Assembly (NCBI GenBank): GCA_016780435.1
Contig: JADHLU010000001.1
Span: forward strand, 1 to 22,645
Origin: Flavobacteriaceae bacterium
GTDB lineage: Bacteria > Bacteroidota > Bacteroidia > Flavobacteriales > Flavobacteriaceae
Reading direction: 5' to 3'
DNA: 22,645 bases
The translations under genes were made by a program, and so were the position numbers. Under the pieces are notes generated by a model. That model was not told the origin of the DNA. It saw only the letters and a program-made list of their open reading frames with translations, and made no database searches. Positions 16,000 to 22,645 of this stretch are shown here, piece by piece (position 1 is the first letter of the stretch; every line of letters starts with the position of its first letter).

Positions 16000-16752
16000 A
16001 TGGCAATAAATACCAATAAAAACGCTTACACCGTAGTATTCGCAGTTGTGATGGTCACTGTAGTGGGTTCGATTTTGGCCTACTTAGCCACCGGATTAAA
16101 AGACCGAATTACTGAAAATCAGCGCTTTGAAAAGCAGCAGAACATTCTGTACGCTATGGGTGTTCACAATAACGAAGACGATTCAAGCGTGAATTTCATA
16201 CCGACTTCTGAAGTCGGCCAGCGATTTGACGAGCTCATTAAGGGTCAATATGTTATTCAAGAAGGTAAGGCCGTTGCTGCAGAAGACGCCTATATGATCG
16301 ACCTCAAGAAAGAGATCGATCTGATCAAATCGGGCAAGCCCGGCAAGTTGCCGCTCTTTGTTGGAGAACGGGACGGAAGCACCTACTACATTTTTCCAAT
16401 GTACGGAAAGGGCCTTTGGGATGCCATTTGGGGCTATATGTCTGTAGACGAAACGCTCACCATAACCGGAGTCTATTTTGATCATAAAGGAGAGACCCCC
16501 GGCCTAGGAGCCAACATCAAGATGCGCTTCTTTATGGATGATTTTATTGGCGAGTCTATTATAGCTGATTCAGGTTACCAGGCTATCGAAGTGGTAAAAG
16601 GAAATAACGATCCGTTGAATACCGATAAATCGGATGCGCAGGTAGATGCACTAGCAGGTGCTACCATTACCGGAAACGGGGTAAGTGCCATGATCAAAGA
16701 GAGCGTCCGTCTTTATGAACCTTATTTCGAATCTGTTCGAGCTGTTAATTAA
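16000..16752 (+). CDS. nqrC: Na+-translocating NADH:quinone reductase subunit C
   Basis: NqrC carries the second covalent FMN on a periplasm-facing FMN-binding domain held by one N-terminal helix (about residues 10-31). The 250-residue protein shows the FMN-domain signature GETPGLGANI (164-173) and the flavinylation site VDALAGATITGNGV, with T222 as acceptor. The D-x-x-S/T-G-A-T motif is kept apart from Ala at the usual Ser/Thr position (A219). The ATG at 16000 starts just ahead of the transmembrane helix. nqrD begins 10 nt after its stop. Substrate of the ApbE encoded at 19911. Confidence 0.97.
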   Translation: MAINTNKNAYTVVFAVVMVTVVGSILAYLATGLKDRITENQRFEKQQNILYAMGVHNNEDDSSVNFIPTSEVGQRFDELIKGQYVIQEGKAVAAEDAYMIDLKKEIDLIKSGKPGKLPLFVGERDGSTYYIFPMYGKGLWDAIWGYMSVDETLTITGVYFDHKGETPGLGANIKMRFFMDDFIGESIIADSGYQAIEVVKGNNDPLNTDKSDAQVDALAGATITGNGVSAMIKESVRLYEPYFESVRAVN

Positions 16753-16762
16753 ATCGTAAGTC

Positions 16763-17410
16763 ATGCCCGTACTTTCAAAAAAAGAAACCAAGTTAATCCT
16801 TGATCCCTTAGCAGATAATAACCCGATTACCATTCAGGTTCTCGGTATTTGTTCGGCACTGGCCATCACAGCTGAGCTCAAAGCTTCTGTGGTAATGGCC
16901 GTATCGGTCTTATTTGTGCTTGGTGCTGGAAACGTTGTGATTTCACTCATGCGAAATGTGATTCCATCAAAAATCCGCATCATTGTTCAGCTCATCGTAG
17001 TCGCTACTTTGGTTATTGTGGTCGACCAGACCTTAAAGGCCTTTGCTTACGAGCTGAGTAAAACCCTTTCTGTCTTTGTGGGCCTGATCATTACCAACTG
17101 TATCATCATGGGGCGCTTTGAGGCTTTTGCCTTGGGTAACGGGCCGTGGAGGTCTTTTCTAGACGGTATTGGAAACGCCTTAGGATACGGAGTTATTTTG
17201 GTGATCGTTGGGTTTTTCAGAGAATTATTGGGTTCAGGTACCCTCTTCGGAATTCCCGTACTTGGAGATCCGATTGCCAAAACAGGGCTTTATGCCTTCG
17301 GCTACGAAAACAACGGATTTATGATCATACCTCCAGCAGCGCTAATTGTAGTTGGAGTTTTAATTTGGGTTCAGCGCGCGAAGAATCCGGCATTAATTGA
17401 AGAAGCTTAA
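16763..17410 (+). CDS. nqrD: Na+-translocating NADH:quinone reductase subunit D
   Basis: One of the two homologous six-helix membrane subunits that together bind an iron-sulfur centre within the membrane core of Nqr. In 215 residues the two expected cysteines are present, C30 in LGICSALA and C113 in ITNCIIMGRFEA, in the inverted half-helices typical of NqrD/RnfE. Other family stretches are FRELLGSGTLFG and the end NPALIEEA. The N-terminus is cytoplasmic and soluble (KKETKLILDPL). The gene is tightly packed in the operon, 10 nt from nqrC and 10 nt from the chosen nqrE start. Confidence 0.97.
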   Translation: MPVLSKKETKLILDPLADNNPITIQVLGICSALAITAELKASVVMAVSVLFVLGAGNVVISLMRNVIPSKIRIIVQLIVVATLVIVVDQTLKAFAYELSKTLSVFVGLIITNCIIMGRFEAFALGNGPWRSFLDGIGNALGYGVILVIVGFFRELLGSGTLFGIPVLGDPIAKTGLYAFGYENNGFMIIPPAALIVVGVLIWVQRAKNPALIEEA

Positions 17411-17420
17411 TCGTATAGAG

Positions 17421-18161
17421 ATGTTAGAGCATTTAGAATTATTTTTCAAGTCTATTTTTATTGACAACATGGTTTTTGCGGTCTTTTTAGGAATGTGTTC
17501 CTATTTAGCCGTTTCGAAAAAGGTGGCCACTGCTGTCGGACTGGGCGCAGCCGTAATCTTCGTGCTTGCCGTTACCGTTCCGCTTAACTGGCTATTGGAT
17601 CAGTACATTCTTCAGCCCGGAGCTCTCACCTGGTTGGGTGCCGAATATGCCGATTACGACTTGAGTTTCTTATCGTTTATTCTATTCATCGCCACCATTG
17701 CTACCATGGTACAGCTCGTGGAGATCGTGGTAGAGAAATTTTCTCCTTCACTTTACAACTCTTTGGGTATTTTCTTGCCACTAATCGCCGTGAACTGCGC
17801 CATATTAGGGGGTTCGTTATTCATGCAGGCCCGAGAAATTCCTTCGCTAGATCTGGCGTTTAACTACGGCTTGAGTTCGGGCATTGGGTGGTTTCTGGCC
17901 ATATTGGCTATTGCTGCCATTCGAGAGAAGATTCGCTATTCGGCCGTTCCGGCTCCATTGAGAGGCCTTGGAATCACTTTTATTATCACCGGATTAATGG
18001 GTATAGGCTTTCAGAGCTTTGGTGGAATGCTAACAGGGGATAATGAGCCGCCTGCCGCCGTCGAAGAGGCCGTGGTGAAGACCGAAGAATCACCTGAAGA
18101 AACTAAAGAGTTAGAAGAACCGCAAGACCAGCAAGAAGAGGTAATCGCGGGTATTAATTAA
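17421..18161 (+). CDS. nqrE: Na+-translocating NADH:quinone reductase subunit E, with acidic C-terminal tail
   Basis: Partner of NqrD in the membrane core; the cysteines C26 (FLGMCSYLAVSKK) and C126 (IAVNCAILGG) supply the other half of the intramembrane iron-sulfur site. The core (1-203) ends in GLGITFIITGLMGIGFQSFGG, where characterised NqrE proteins of about 200 residues stop. Here about 42 more residues follow (205-246), with 14 acidic and two lysine residues. I start at the ATG at 17421 (MLEHLELFFKSIF), matching the family; a TTG at 17397 inside nqrD would add eight residues. nqrF follows after 23 nt. Confidence 0.96.
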   Translation: MLEHLELFFKSIFIDNMVFAVFLGMCSYLAVSKKVATAVGLGAAVIFVLAVTVPLNWLLDQYILQPGALTWLGAEYADYDLSFLSFILFIATIATMVQLVEIVVEKFSPSLYNSLGIFLPLIAVNCAILGGSLFMQAREIPSLDLAFNYGLSSGIGWFLAILAIAAIREKIRYSAVPAPLRGLGITFIITGLMGIGFQSFGGMLTGDNEPPAAVEEAVVKTEESPEETKELEEPQDQQEEVIAGIN

Positions 18162-18184
18162 TAATTGCTAAAAGAAGAATTGAT

Positions 18185-19492
18185 ATGGTTTTAGCTGCTA
18201 TCGGAAGTACAATGCTCATTACCGTTGCTGCCTTTTTGGTGCTCACTCTGCTTCTAGTGGGGTTACTGCTTTACACCAAAGAAAAGCTTTCGCCCTCGGG
18301 CCCGGTAACCATTACCATTAATGGCGAGCGAAAAATTGAGGTGCCTTCTGGTAGCTCTTTGCTCTCAACACTAGGAAATCAAAAGGTGTTTTTGCCTTCT
18401 GCCTGTGGCGGCGGTGGAACCTGCATTCAGTGCGAGTGTCACGTGCTCTCAGGAGGTGGTGAGGCTTTGCCTACGGAGACTCCGCACTTTTCGAAGAAAG
18501 AGCTGCTCTCAGGGGCGCGCCTAGCTTGTCAAGTAAAGGTTAAGCAAGACATGGAGATCGAGATCCCAGAGGAGGTCTTCGGTATCAAGAAGTGGCAAGG
18601 AAAGGTCGTGCGTAACTACAATGTGGCCTCTTTCATCAAGGAGTTTGTGGTGGAGATTCCTGAAGACATGAACTACAAGGCCGGAGGCTATATTCAAATT
18701 GAGATTCCAGCTTGCGAGGTGAAGTATGCCGACATGGATATTACGGCCCACCCCGAAGAACACGACGATCCGAAGAAGTTTCAAAACGAGTGGGATAAGT
18801 TTAAGCTTTGGCCATTAGTTATGAAAAATCCAGAGCTCGTTGAGCGTGCCTACTCTATGGCCTCTTTTCCGGCAGAAGGAAGAGAGATCATGCTCAATGT
18901 GCGTATTGCGACTCCCCCTTTTGATCGCAAAAAGAACGATTGGGCAGACGTTAATCCTGGGGTAGCATCTTCTTATATTTTCAGTCTAAAGGCAGGTGAC
19001 CCGGTGACCATTTCGGGCCCGTTCGGCGAATTCTTCATCAATGAATCAGAGGCCGAGATGCTCTATGTGGGTGGTGGTGCCGGAATGGCCCCAATGCGCT
19101 CTCACCTTTATCATTTGTTCAAAACCCTTAGAACTAACCGCAAAGTGACCTATTGGTACGGTGGGCGCTCTAAGCGCGAGCTCTTCTACATCGATCACTT
19201 CAAGAAGTTAGAGGCCGAGTTTCCAAATTTCAAATTCTACATGGCCCTTTCGGAGCCCCTAGAAGAAGACAACTGGAAGGTTAAGAAAGACATCAATGAC
19301 ACTGAAGGCGATGGTTTTGTCGGATTTATTCACAACTGTGTCATTGATCAGTACCTAAAGCATCACGAGACTCCTGAAGACATCGAGCTGTATTTCTGTG
19401 GTCCTCCACTCATGAACCAGGCCGTTCAGAAAATGGGTGAAGACTTCGGAATACCCGATGAAAATATTCGCTTCGACGATTTCGGAGGGTAA
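18185..19492 (+). CDS. nqrF: Na+-translocating NADH:quinone reductase subunit F
   Basis: NqrF takes electrons from NADH through FAD to a 2Fe-2S centre, the entry point of the pump. The 435-residue protein has one N-terminal membrane helix (about 8-30), a plant-type ferredoxin domain with cluster ligands C74, C80, C83 and C115 (CGGGGTCIQC and LACQV), an FAD-binding domain with RAYSMAS (221-227) and GPFGEFF, and an NADH-binding domain with VGGGAGMAPMRS (295-306), CGPPLM (405-410) and the terminal DDFGG. The start at 18185 precedes the membrane helix. It ends in tandem TAA stops, 6 nt before a strong terminator that closes the nqr operon. Confidence 0.98.
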   Translation: MVLAAIGSTMLITVAAFLVLTLLLVGLLLYTKEKLSPSGPVTITINGERKIEVPSGSSLLSTLGNQKVFLPSACGGGGTCIQCECHVLSGGGEALPTETPHFSKKELLSGARLACQVKVKQDMEIEIPEEVFGIKKWQGKVVRNYNVASFIKEFVVEIPEDMNYKAGGYIQIEIPACEVKYADMDITAHPEEHDDPKKFQNEWDKFKLWPLVMKNPELVERAYSMASFPAEGREIMLNVRIATPPFDRKKNDWADVNPGVASSYIFSLKAGDPVTISGPFGEFFINESEAEMLYVGGGAGMAPMRSHLYHLFKTLRTNRKVTYWYGGRSKRELFYIDHFKKLEAEFPNFKFYMALSEPLEEDNWKVKKDINDTEGDGFVGFIHNCVIDQYLKHHETPEDIELYFCGPPLMNQAVQKMGEDFGIPDENIRFDDFGG

Positions 19493-19497
19493 TAATC

Positions 19498-19523
19498 AAA
19501 CCGCTGCCTTGCAGCGGTTTTTT
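19498..19523 (+). terminator. Intrinsic terminator of the nqr operon
   Basis: CCGCTGC and GCAGCGG form a perfect 7-bp stem around CTT, extended by AAA against the first Ts, and followed by TTTTTT (19518-19523). It lies 5 nt after the nqrF stop codon and only 14 nt before the start of the next gene. Confidence 0.9.
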
Positions 19524-19537
19524 AGTCTTTGACCAGT

Positions 19538-19900
19538 ATGATTTCGGATCACGATTTACACCGCATGGCCATGAACGTGGTAGGAAAACAGCTCGAGCAA
19601 GCGGGCTTTGAGTTCTTGGGGGTTAATTCTGAATTGAAGAAAGATCCGCAGTTTGTCTGTCTAAAAGATAAAGAGCTGCACTTTATTATCGTTCGGGCTT
19701 CGCGCTTTCCTGAAGATCCAATGGCCGTTGACCGCGCTCTTCTTACCAAGGTGAAAGATCACGCAGTGGCCTTTGAGGCAGCTACCTACTTTGCCGGGGT
19801 TGGCGTTTACAATGCCAGCGATAAAAGCCTCCCTGTCGCAAAGGGTCAAGACTGCGACATTGATTTCAAGGGACTCTTTTTGGTTGACGAATTACTTTAA
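19538..19900 (+). CDS. Uncharacterised small protein between nqrF and apbE
   Basis: I do not recognise a characterised family. The 120-residue product is soluble, with no signal peptide or membrane segment: an N-terminal helix (HDLHRMAMNVVGKQLEQAG), then strands in GFEFLGVNS, QFVCLKDKE and HFIIVRAS, a helix around DRALLTKVKDHAVAFEAA, and TYFAGVGVYNAS. The order helix-strand-strand-strand with charged residues loosely recalls small nuclease-like folds, but no catalytic motif is clear. There are two cysteines, C41 and C106. The ATG at 19538 is chosen over a TTG three codons upstream. It begins 14 nt after the nqr terminator and ends 10 nt before apbE, so it is very likely cotranscribed with apbE, which points to a role near Nqr maturation; that is inference from position only. 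Confidence 0.82.
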   Translation: MISDHDLHRMAMNVVGKQLEQAGFEFLGVNSELKKDPQFVCLKDKELHFIIVRASRFPEDPMAVDRALLTKVKDHAVAFEAATYFAGVGVYNASDKSLPVAKGQDCDIDFKGLFLVDELL

Positions 19901-19910
19901 CCCGCCTATT

Positions 19911-20921
19911 ATGAGACCGTTTTTACTTCTACTATCTGCCCTATTCGCGGTTGCAAGTTGCAAGCCTTCAAACGAGCTGAAAATCGTTCAGGGGAACGCA
20001 CTCGGAACCACCTATGCCGTTTCGGTTTTCGAGAACGAGCTAAAGGGCGGTGACTTAGCGCTGCGAAAGGCCTTTGATTCGTTGTTTGTTAAGGTAAATG
20101 CCTCTATGTCTACTTACCAAGATGATTCAAGTATATCGCGAATAAATGCGGGAGACACTACGGTGGTGGTCGATGAACTGTTTGAGGACGTGTTCTGGCT
20201 TTCGGAGCGTGTCTATAGCGAATCCAAAGGCTACTTTGACCCTACTGTTGGGGTGCTTGTGAATGCTTGGGGCTTTGGCCCTCAAGGGCCGAGTTCAGAA
20301 CGGCCAACGCATCTAGATAGCTTGCTTCAGTTTGTAGGTTTCGATAAGGTGTCTCTGGTTAATCGCAAGATTCAAATGAGTCAGCCCGGTATTCAATTTG
20401 ATTTTAATGCCGTGGCCAAGGGATATACTCTCGACAGAATGTCAATGGTATTGCAAGAGCTGGGCGCCTCGAATTATTTGGTAGAACTGGGCGGAGAGAT
20501 CGTTGCCAAGGGTGAGAACAAACAAAAAGGCTCGCCTTGGCGAATCGGAATTGACGACCCGCTGTCTCCAGAATCAAATTCATTAACCAAGATTATTGGG
20601 CTCTCTAATCAGGCCATGGCAACTTCGGGTAACTACCGAAAGTATCGCATCGACCCTGAAACCCAAAGCAAATACGTGCATACCATTAACCCGCTAAGTG
20701 GAATGGCCGAACCGACCAATGTGCTGTCGGCTAGCGTTATAGCGCCAACCTGCGCAGAGGCTGATGCCTATGCGACTGCTTTGATGGCTATGCCACTAGA
20801 GATGAGCAAGGCTTTTTTAAAAGAGCGTCCTGGTTTCTCGGCCTTCATCATCTTTGTCGATGAGTATAATCAAACTCAGCGAATTTCTCAGGGTCATTTT
20901 GACGAAGCTAACGTCGAATAA
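19911..20921 (+). CDS. apbE: FAD:protein FMN transferase, lipoprotein ApbE
   Basis: ApbE uses FAD and Mg2+ to attach FMN covalently to a threonine of NqrB and NqrC. The 336-residue product has a lipoprotein signal (lipobox VASC, lipidated C17), so it is tethered in the periplasm where the NqrC target lies. Family motifs include NALGTTYAV (29-37), FDFNAVAKGYTLD (163-175), LVELGGEI (190-197), ATSGNYRKY (237-245), VHTINPLSG (256-264) and CAEADAYATALM (281-292) with the metal-binding Asp and Thr. The frame runs open 46 codons further upstream through the preceding gene, but the ATG at 19911 begins the signal peptide. Its last 14 nt overlap the methyltransferase gene on the other strand. Confidence 0.96.
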   Translation: MRPFLLLLSALFAVASCKPSNELKIVQGNALGTTYAVSVFENELKGGDLALRKAFDSLFVKVNASMSTYQDDSSISRINAGDTTVVVDELFEDVFWLSERVYSESKGYFDPTVGVLVNAWGFGPQGPSSERPTHLDSLLQFVGFDKVSLVNRKIQMSQPGIQFDFNAVAKGYTLDRMSMVLQELGASNYLVELGGEIVAKGENKQKGSPWRIGIDDPLSPESNSLTKIIGLSNQAMATSGNYRKYRIDPETQSKYVHTINPLSGMAEPTNVLSASVIAPTCAEADAYATALMAMPLEMSKAFLKERPGFSAFIIFVDEYNQTQRISQGHFDEANVE

Positions 20922-21690
20922 TCGGAAGAATTTCGTCTATATCGAGAACAAATCGCTCGATTTCATCTGCTGTGAAAAGTTCAGAAACCCGCAGTGCTTC
21001 TGTCACAAATCCGGCTTGTTCTAGGCGGGTGAAGTAATCTTCACGCCCGTACCAACGCACATGGTCGTATTGACCGAACTGTTTTTCGCGCTCGGCAGCC
21101 GTTGTAATACCGGGGTCTTCATAGGTCTCAAGCAAGTCGGCTTTCATGGGTACCTGAACGATTCCCCACCCCCCTGGCTTGAGCACGCGGTAGAGTTCTT
21201 TCATGGCCGCGAGATCGTCGGCGATATGCTCTAAAACGTGATTGCAGAACACCACATCAAATCGTTCATCTTCGAACGGAAGTGCCCTTAAATCGCCTTT
21301 GACTTCGGCCAGCGGCGAATTTTGATCAAAGCCGACGACCTCTAGATGCGAAAGTTTATTAAAGCGCCCATAAAAACACTGCTCAGGTGCCACGTGCAGC
21401 ACACTCAGCCTTTTTTCTGGGGTGCTGTTCAAAAACGAAGTGTGCCTTTCAAGATAGAGCCAGAGCAAGCGATGGCGCTCCAACGAAAGGGTAGAGGGGG
21501 AGAGCACATTTTGGCGCTGGCTGCGGTAGCCATAGGGTAACAATTTGCGAAAAGAGCGCTTGTCGATGGGGTCTGTGTAGCGGTCTCCCTTAAATAAGAG
21601 GCGCAACAGCGGTTGAGCAAAAAGGCTAATCCTTATGAGTAGGGGTCTGGGAATAAAGGCCAGACTGTAACTAAAGAGTTTGTTTAGCAT
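20908..21690 (-). CDS. Class I SAM-dependent methyltransferase of unknown substrate
   Basis: A Methyltransf_11-type enzyme of 260 residues. An N-terminal segment with hydrophobic stretches (8-33) and a conserved-looking block TDPIDKRSFRKLLPYGY (39-55) and NVLSPSTLSLERHRLLWLYL (61-80) precede the SAM domain. Motif I reads VLHVAPEQCF (97-106), lacking the usual glycines; then come GFDQN (120-124), a motif of acidic-to-Asn type in FCNHVLEHI (148-156) and VLKPGG (169-174), and YDHVRWYGREDY (208-219) at the C-terminal side. I know similar proteins in Flavobacteriales, but not their substrate. It starts 5 nt after the map stop and is translated in the gpmI-map operon. It converges on apbE with a 14-nt overlap. 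Confidence 0.87.
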   Translation of the reverse strand: MLNKLFSYSLAFIPRPLLIRISLFAQPLLRLLFKGDRYTDPIDKRSFRKLLPYGYRSQRQNVLSPSTLSLERHRLLWLYLERHTSFLNSTPEKRLSVLHVAPEQCFYGRFNKLSHLEVVGFDQNSPLAEVKGDLRALPFEDERFDVVFCNHVLEHIADDLAAMKELYRVLKPGGWGIVQVPMKADLLETYEDPGITTAAEREKQFGQYDHVRWYGREDYFTRLEQAGFVTEALRVSELFTADEIERFVLDIDEILPIIRR

Positions 21691-21695
21691 ACCGC

Positions 21696-22505
21696 CTAGA
21701 ACTTAAATGGCGCTTCTTCGTCAGATTGTATTCCTAGCGCTTCATAAATGTAGTTAAAGGTTGAAAGTAGCTTGGGCTTTCCGTTTACTATGGCCACGTT
21801 GTGCTCGAAATGGGCGCTGGGCATTCCGTCGGCCGTTTTAATGGTCCAGCCGTCTTTGCCTTGAACAATACGGTGGGTTCCGCGGTTAATCATGGGCTCA
21901 ATGGCTACCACCAGCCCCTCTTTGAATTGCTTTCCTTGAGAGCGCCTGCCGTAGTTGGGCATCTCGGGGCCTTCGTGAAGGCTTTTGCCTAGGCCGTGTC
22001 CGACCAGTTCGCGAACGATTCCGTACCCTTCACGCTCATTGTGTTGTTGAATGGCGTAACCTACGTCGCCCACGCGATTTGAGGCCTTAAATTGGGCGAT
22101 TCCTAAATAGAGGGATTCTTTGGCGATCTTTAGAAGCTTCTTTGTATCGGGATGCACCTCACCCACTTCAAAGGTGTAGGCGTGATCGCCGTAATATCCG
22201 TTCATGTACACTCCGCAATCGATAGATATAATGTCTCCGTCTTTGAGGGGAGTGTGATCGGGAATACCGTGCACCACTTGTTCATTCGGGCTCCAGTTCA
22301 AGGTGTTCGGAAAATCGTACATGCCTAAAAATCCGGGCTCCCCACCGTGATCTCTAATGAAGGTCTCGGCTAGTCGGTCTAATTCGAGCGGCATGGCACC
22401 TGGAACCACCTCTTTAGCCAGCATTCCTAAGGTTTTGGAAACGAGCTGGGCGCTTTGCTCTATCAGGGCAATCTCTTCGGCCGTTTTTAAGACGATGGCA
22501 CTCAT
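21696..22505 (-). CDS. map: Type I methionine aminopeptidase
   Basis: Removes the initiator methionine from nascent proteins when the second residue is small. The 269-residue enzyme has all five dinuclear metal ligands at type I positions: D96 (ISIDCGVY), D107 (YYGDHAY), H170 (VGHGLG), E203 (AIEPMI) and E234 (HFEHNVAI), plus the active-site H79 in NEQVVHGIP. No N-terminal zinc-finger extension is present. The ATG at 22505 overlaps the gpmI stop as TAATG, so translation is probably coupled to gpmI. A methyltransferase gene follows after 5 nt. Confidence 0.97.
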   Translation of the reverse strand: MSAIVLKTAEEIALIEQSAQLVSKTLGMLAKEVVPGAMPLELDRLAETFIRDHGGEPGFLGMYDFPNTLNWSPNEQVVHGIPDHTPLKDGDIISIDCGVYMNGYYGDHAYTFEVGEVHPDTKKLLKIAKESLYLGIAQFKASNRVGDVGYAIQQHNEREGYGIVRELVGHGLGKSLHEGPEMPNYGRRSQGKQFKEGLVVAIEPMINRGTHRIVQGKDGWTIKTADGMPSAHFEHNVAIVNGKPKLLSTFNYIYEALGIQSDEEAPFKF

Positions 22506-22645
22506 TAAATCAGCGAATCTTGAGTCATGGCTGCCGGTTTATCTAATCCCATTAGCTTGAGTACGGTAGGAGCGATGTCTCCAAGAACTCCATCACTCAC
22601 GCTTTCTATTTCGGGATCAACTACAATAAACGGAACCGGGTTAGT
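22505..22645 (-). CDS. gpmI: 2,3-bisphosphoglycerate-independent phosphoglycerate mutase (partial, C-terminus)
   Basis: The last 46 codons of a gene entering from the right edge. The sequence TNPVPFIVVD, then GVLGDIAPTVLKLMGL and a terminal MTQDSLI match the C-terminus of the alkaline-phosphatase-superfamily mutase that interconverts 3- and 2-phosphoglycerate in glycolysis. Metal-ligand motifs lie outside the window. The stop TAA shares one base with the map ATG. Another alkaline-phosphatase-like enzyme is possible but much less likely given the GVLxDIAPT block. Confidence 0.9.
   Translation of the reverse strand, partial: TNPVPFIVVDPEIESVSDGVLGDIAPTVLKLMGLDKPAAMTQDSLI

Noticed and set aside
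17397..17420. TTG start extending nqrE into nqrD
   Set aside because: The ATG at 17421 matches the known NqrE N-terminus; the extra eight residues have no counterpart.
19538..19900. Small gene as nqrM or as a YraN-like nuclease
   Set aside because: It lacks the membrane helix and cysteine cluster of NqrM, and lacks the E-x-D and E-x-K type motif of YraN; only the general strand/helix order is similar.
19773..19910. N-terminal 46-codon extension of apbE
   Set aside because: It would bury the lipoprotein signal peptide and lies in another frame of the upstream small gene; the ATG at 19911 gives a normal signal.
1..22645. Mobile elements, CRISPR arrays, tRNA or rRNA genes, defence systems
   Set aside because: No transposase, integrase, regularly spaced repeats or RNA-gene signatures were seen; gene content is core metabolism and envelope biogenesis throughout.

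Overview
The window looks like chromosomal core DNA from a member of the Bacteroidota, most likely of the Flavobacteriales type. The evidence is a short primary sigma factor lacking region 1.1 (partial, left edge), a PorT-type protein of the type IX secretion system, a TamL-type lipidated TamA homologue, menaquinone-type MenG, a complete Na+-pumping NADH dehydrogenase, and repeated TAnnTTTG (-7) promoter elements in place of E. coli-type -10 boxes. Shine-Dalgarno sequences are mostly weak. I saw no insertion sequence, phage gene, tRNA, rRNA or CRISPR array.

Layout. 1-5177 is on the minus strand, transcribed fbaA-accD, then rpsO, then pnp, then rpoD: aldolase, fatty-acid synthesis, ribosomal protein S15, RNA decay and sigma factor. 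rpsO and pnp each end in an intrinsic terminator. tamL (minus, 5223-7628) lies head-to-head with a SpoU-family RNA methyltransferase (plus, 7653-8402), 24 nt apart. menG and porT (minus, 8359-9670) overlap each other by 14 nt, and porT overlaps the methyltransferase gene tail-to-tail by 44 nt. An aminotransferase (minus) diverges from rsmG (plus), which converges on and overlaps pruA (minus). pruA diverges from the nqrABCDEF operon (plus, 13364-19492), which ends in a strong terminator. Directly after it come an unrecognised 120-residue protein and the lipoprotein flavin transferase ApbE. ApbE attaches the covalent FMNs of NqrB and NqrC, so this cluster holds the whole pump plus its maturation enzyme. 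The right end is a minus-strand operon, gpmI (partial)-map-methyltransferase.

How the genes fit together. Nqr oxidises NADH, reduces quinone and pumps Na+; MenG makes the last methylation of menaquinone, the likely quinone partner. pruA supplies NADH from proline breakdown. FbaA and GpmI are glycolytic. AccD feeds fatty-acid synthesis. TamL and PorT belong to the outer-membrane and type IX secretion machinery.

The region is ordinary housekeeping DNA for this phylum and I did not find a clearly new system. The points most worth a second look are the small uncharacterised gene between nqrF and apbE, lineage variation in Nqr subunits (acidic NqrE tail, altered flavinylation motifs in NqrB and NqrC), an AccD without zinc-ribbon cysteines, structured leaders of pnp and rpsO, near-leaderless promoter arrangements at menG and rsmG, and the fact that all three convergent gene pairs overlap in their coding 3' ends.
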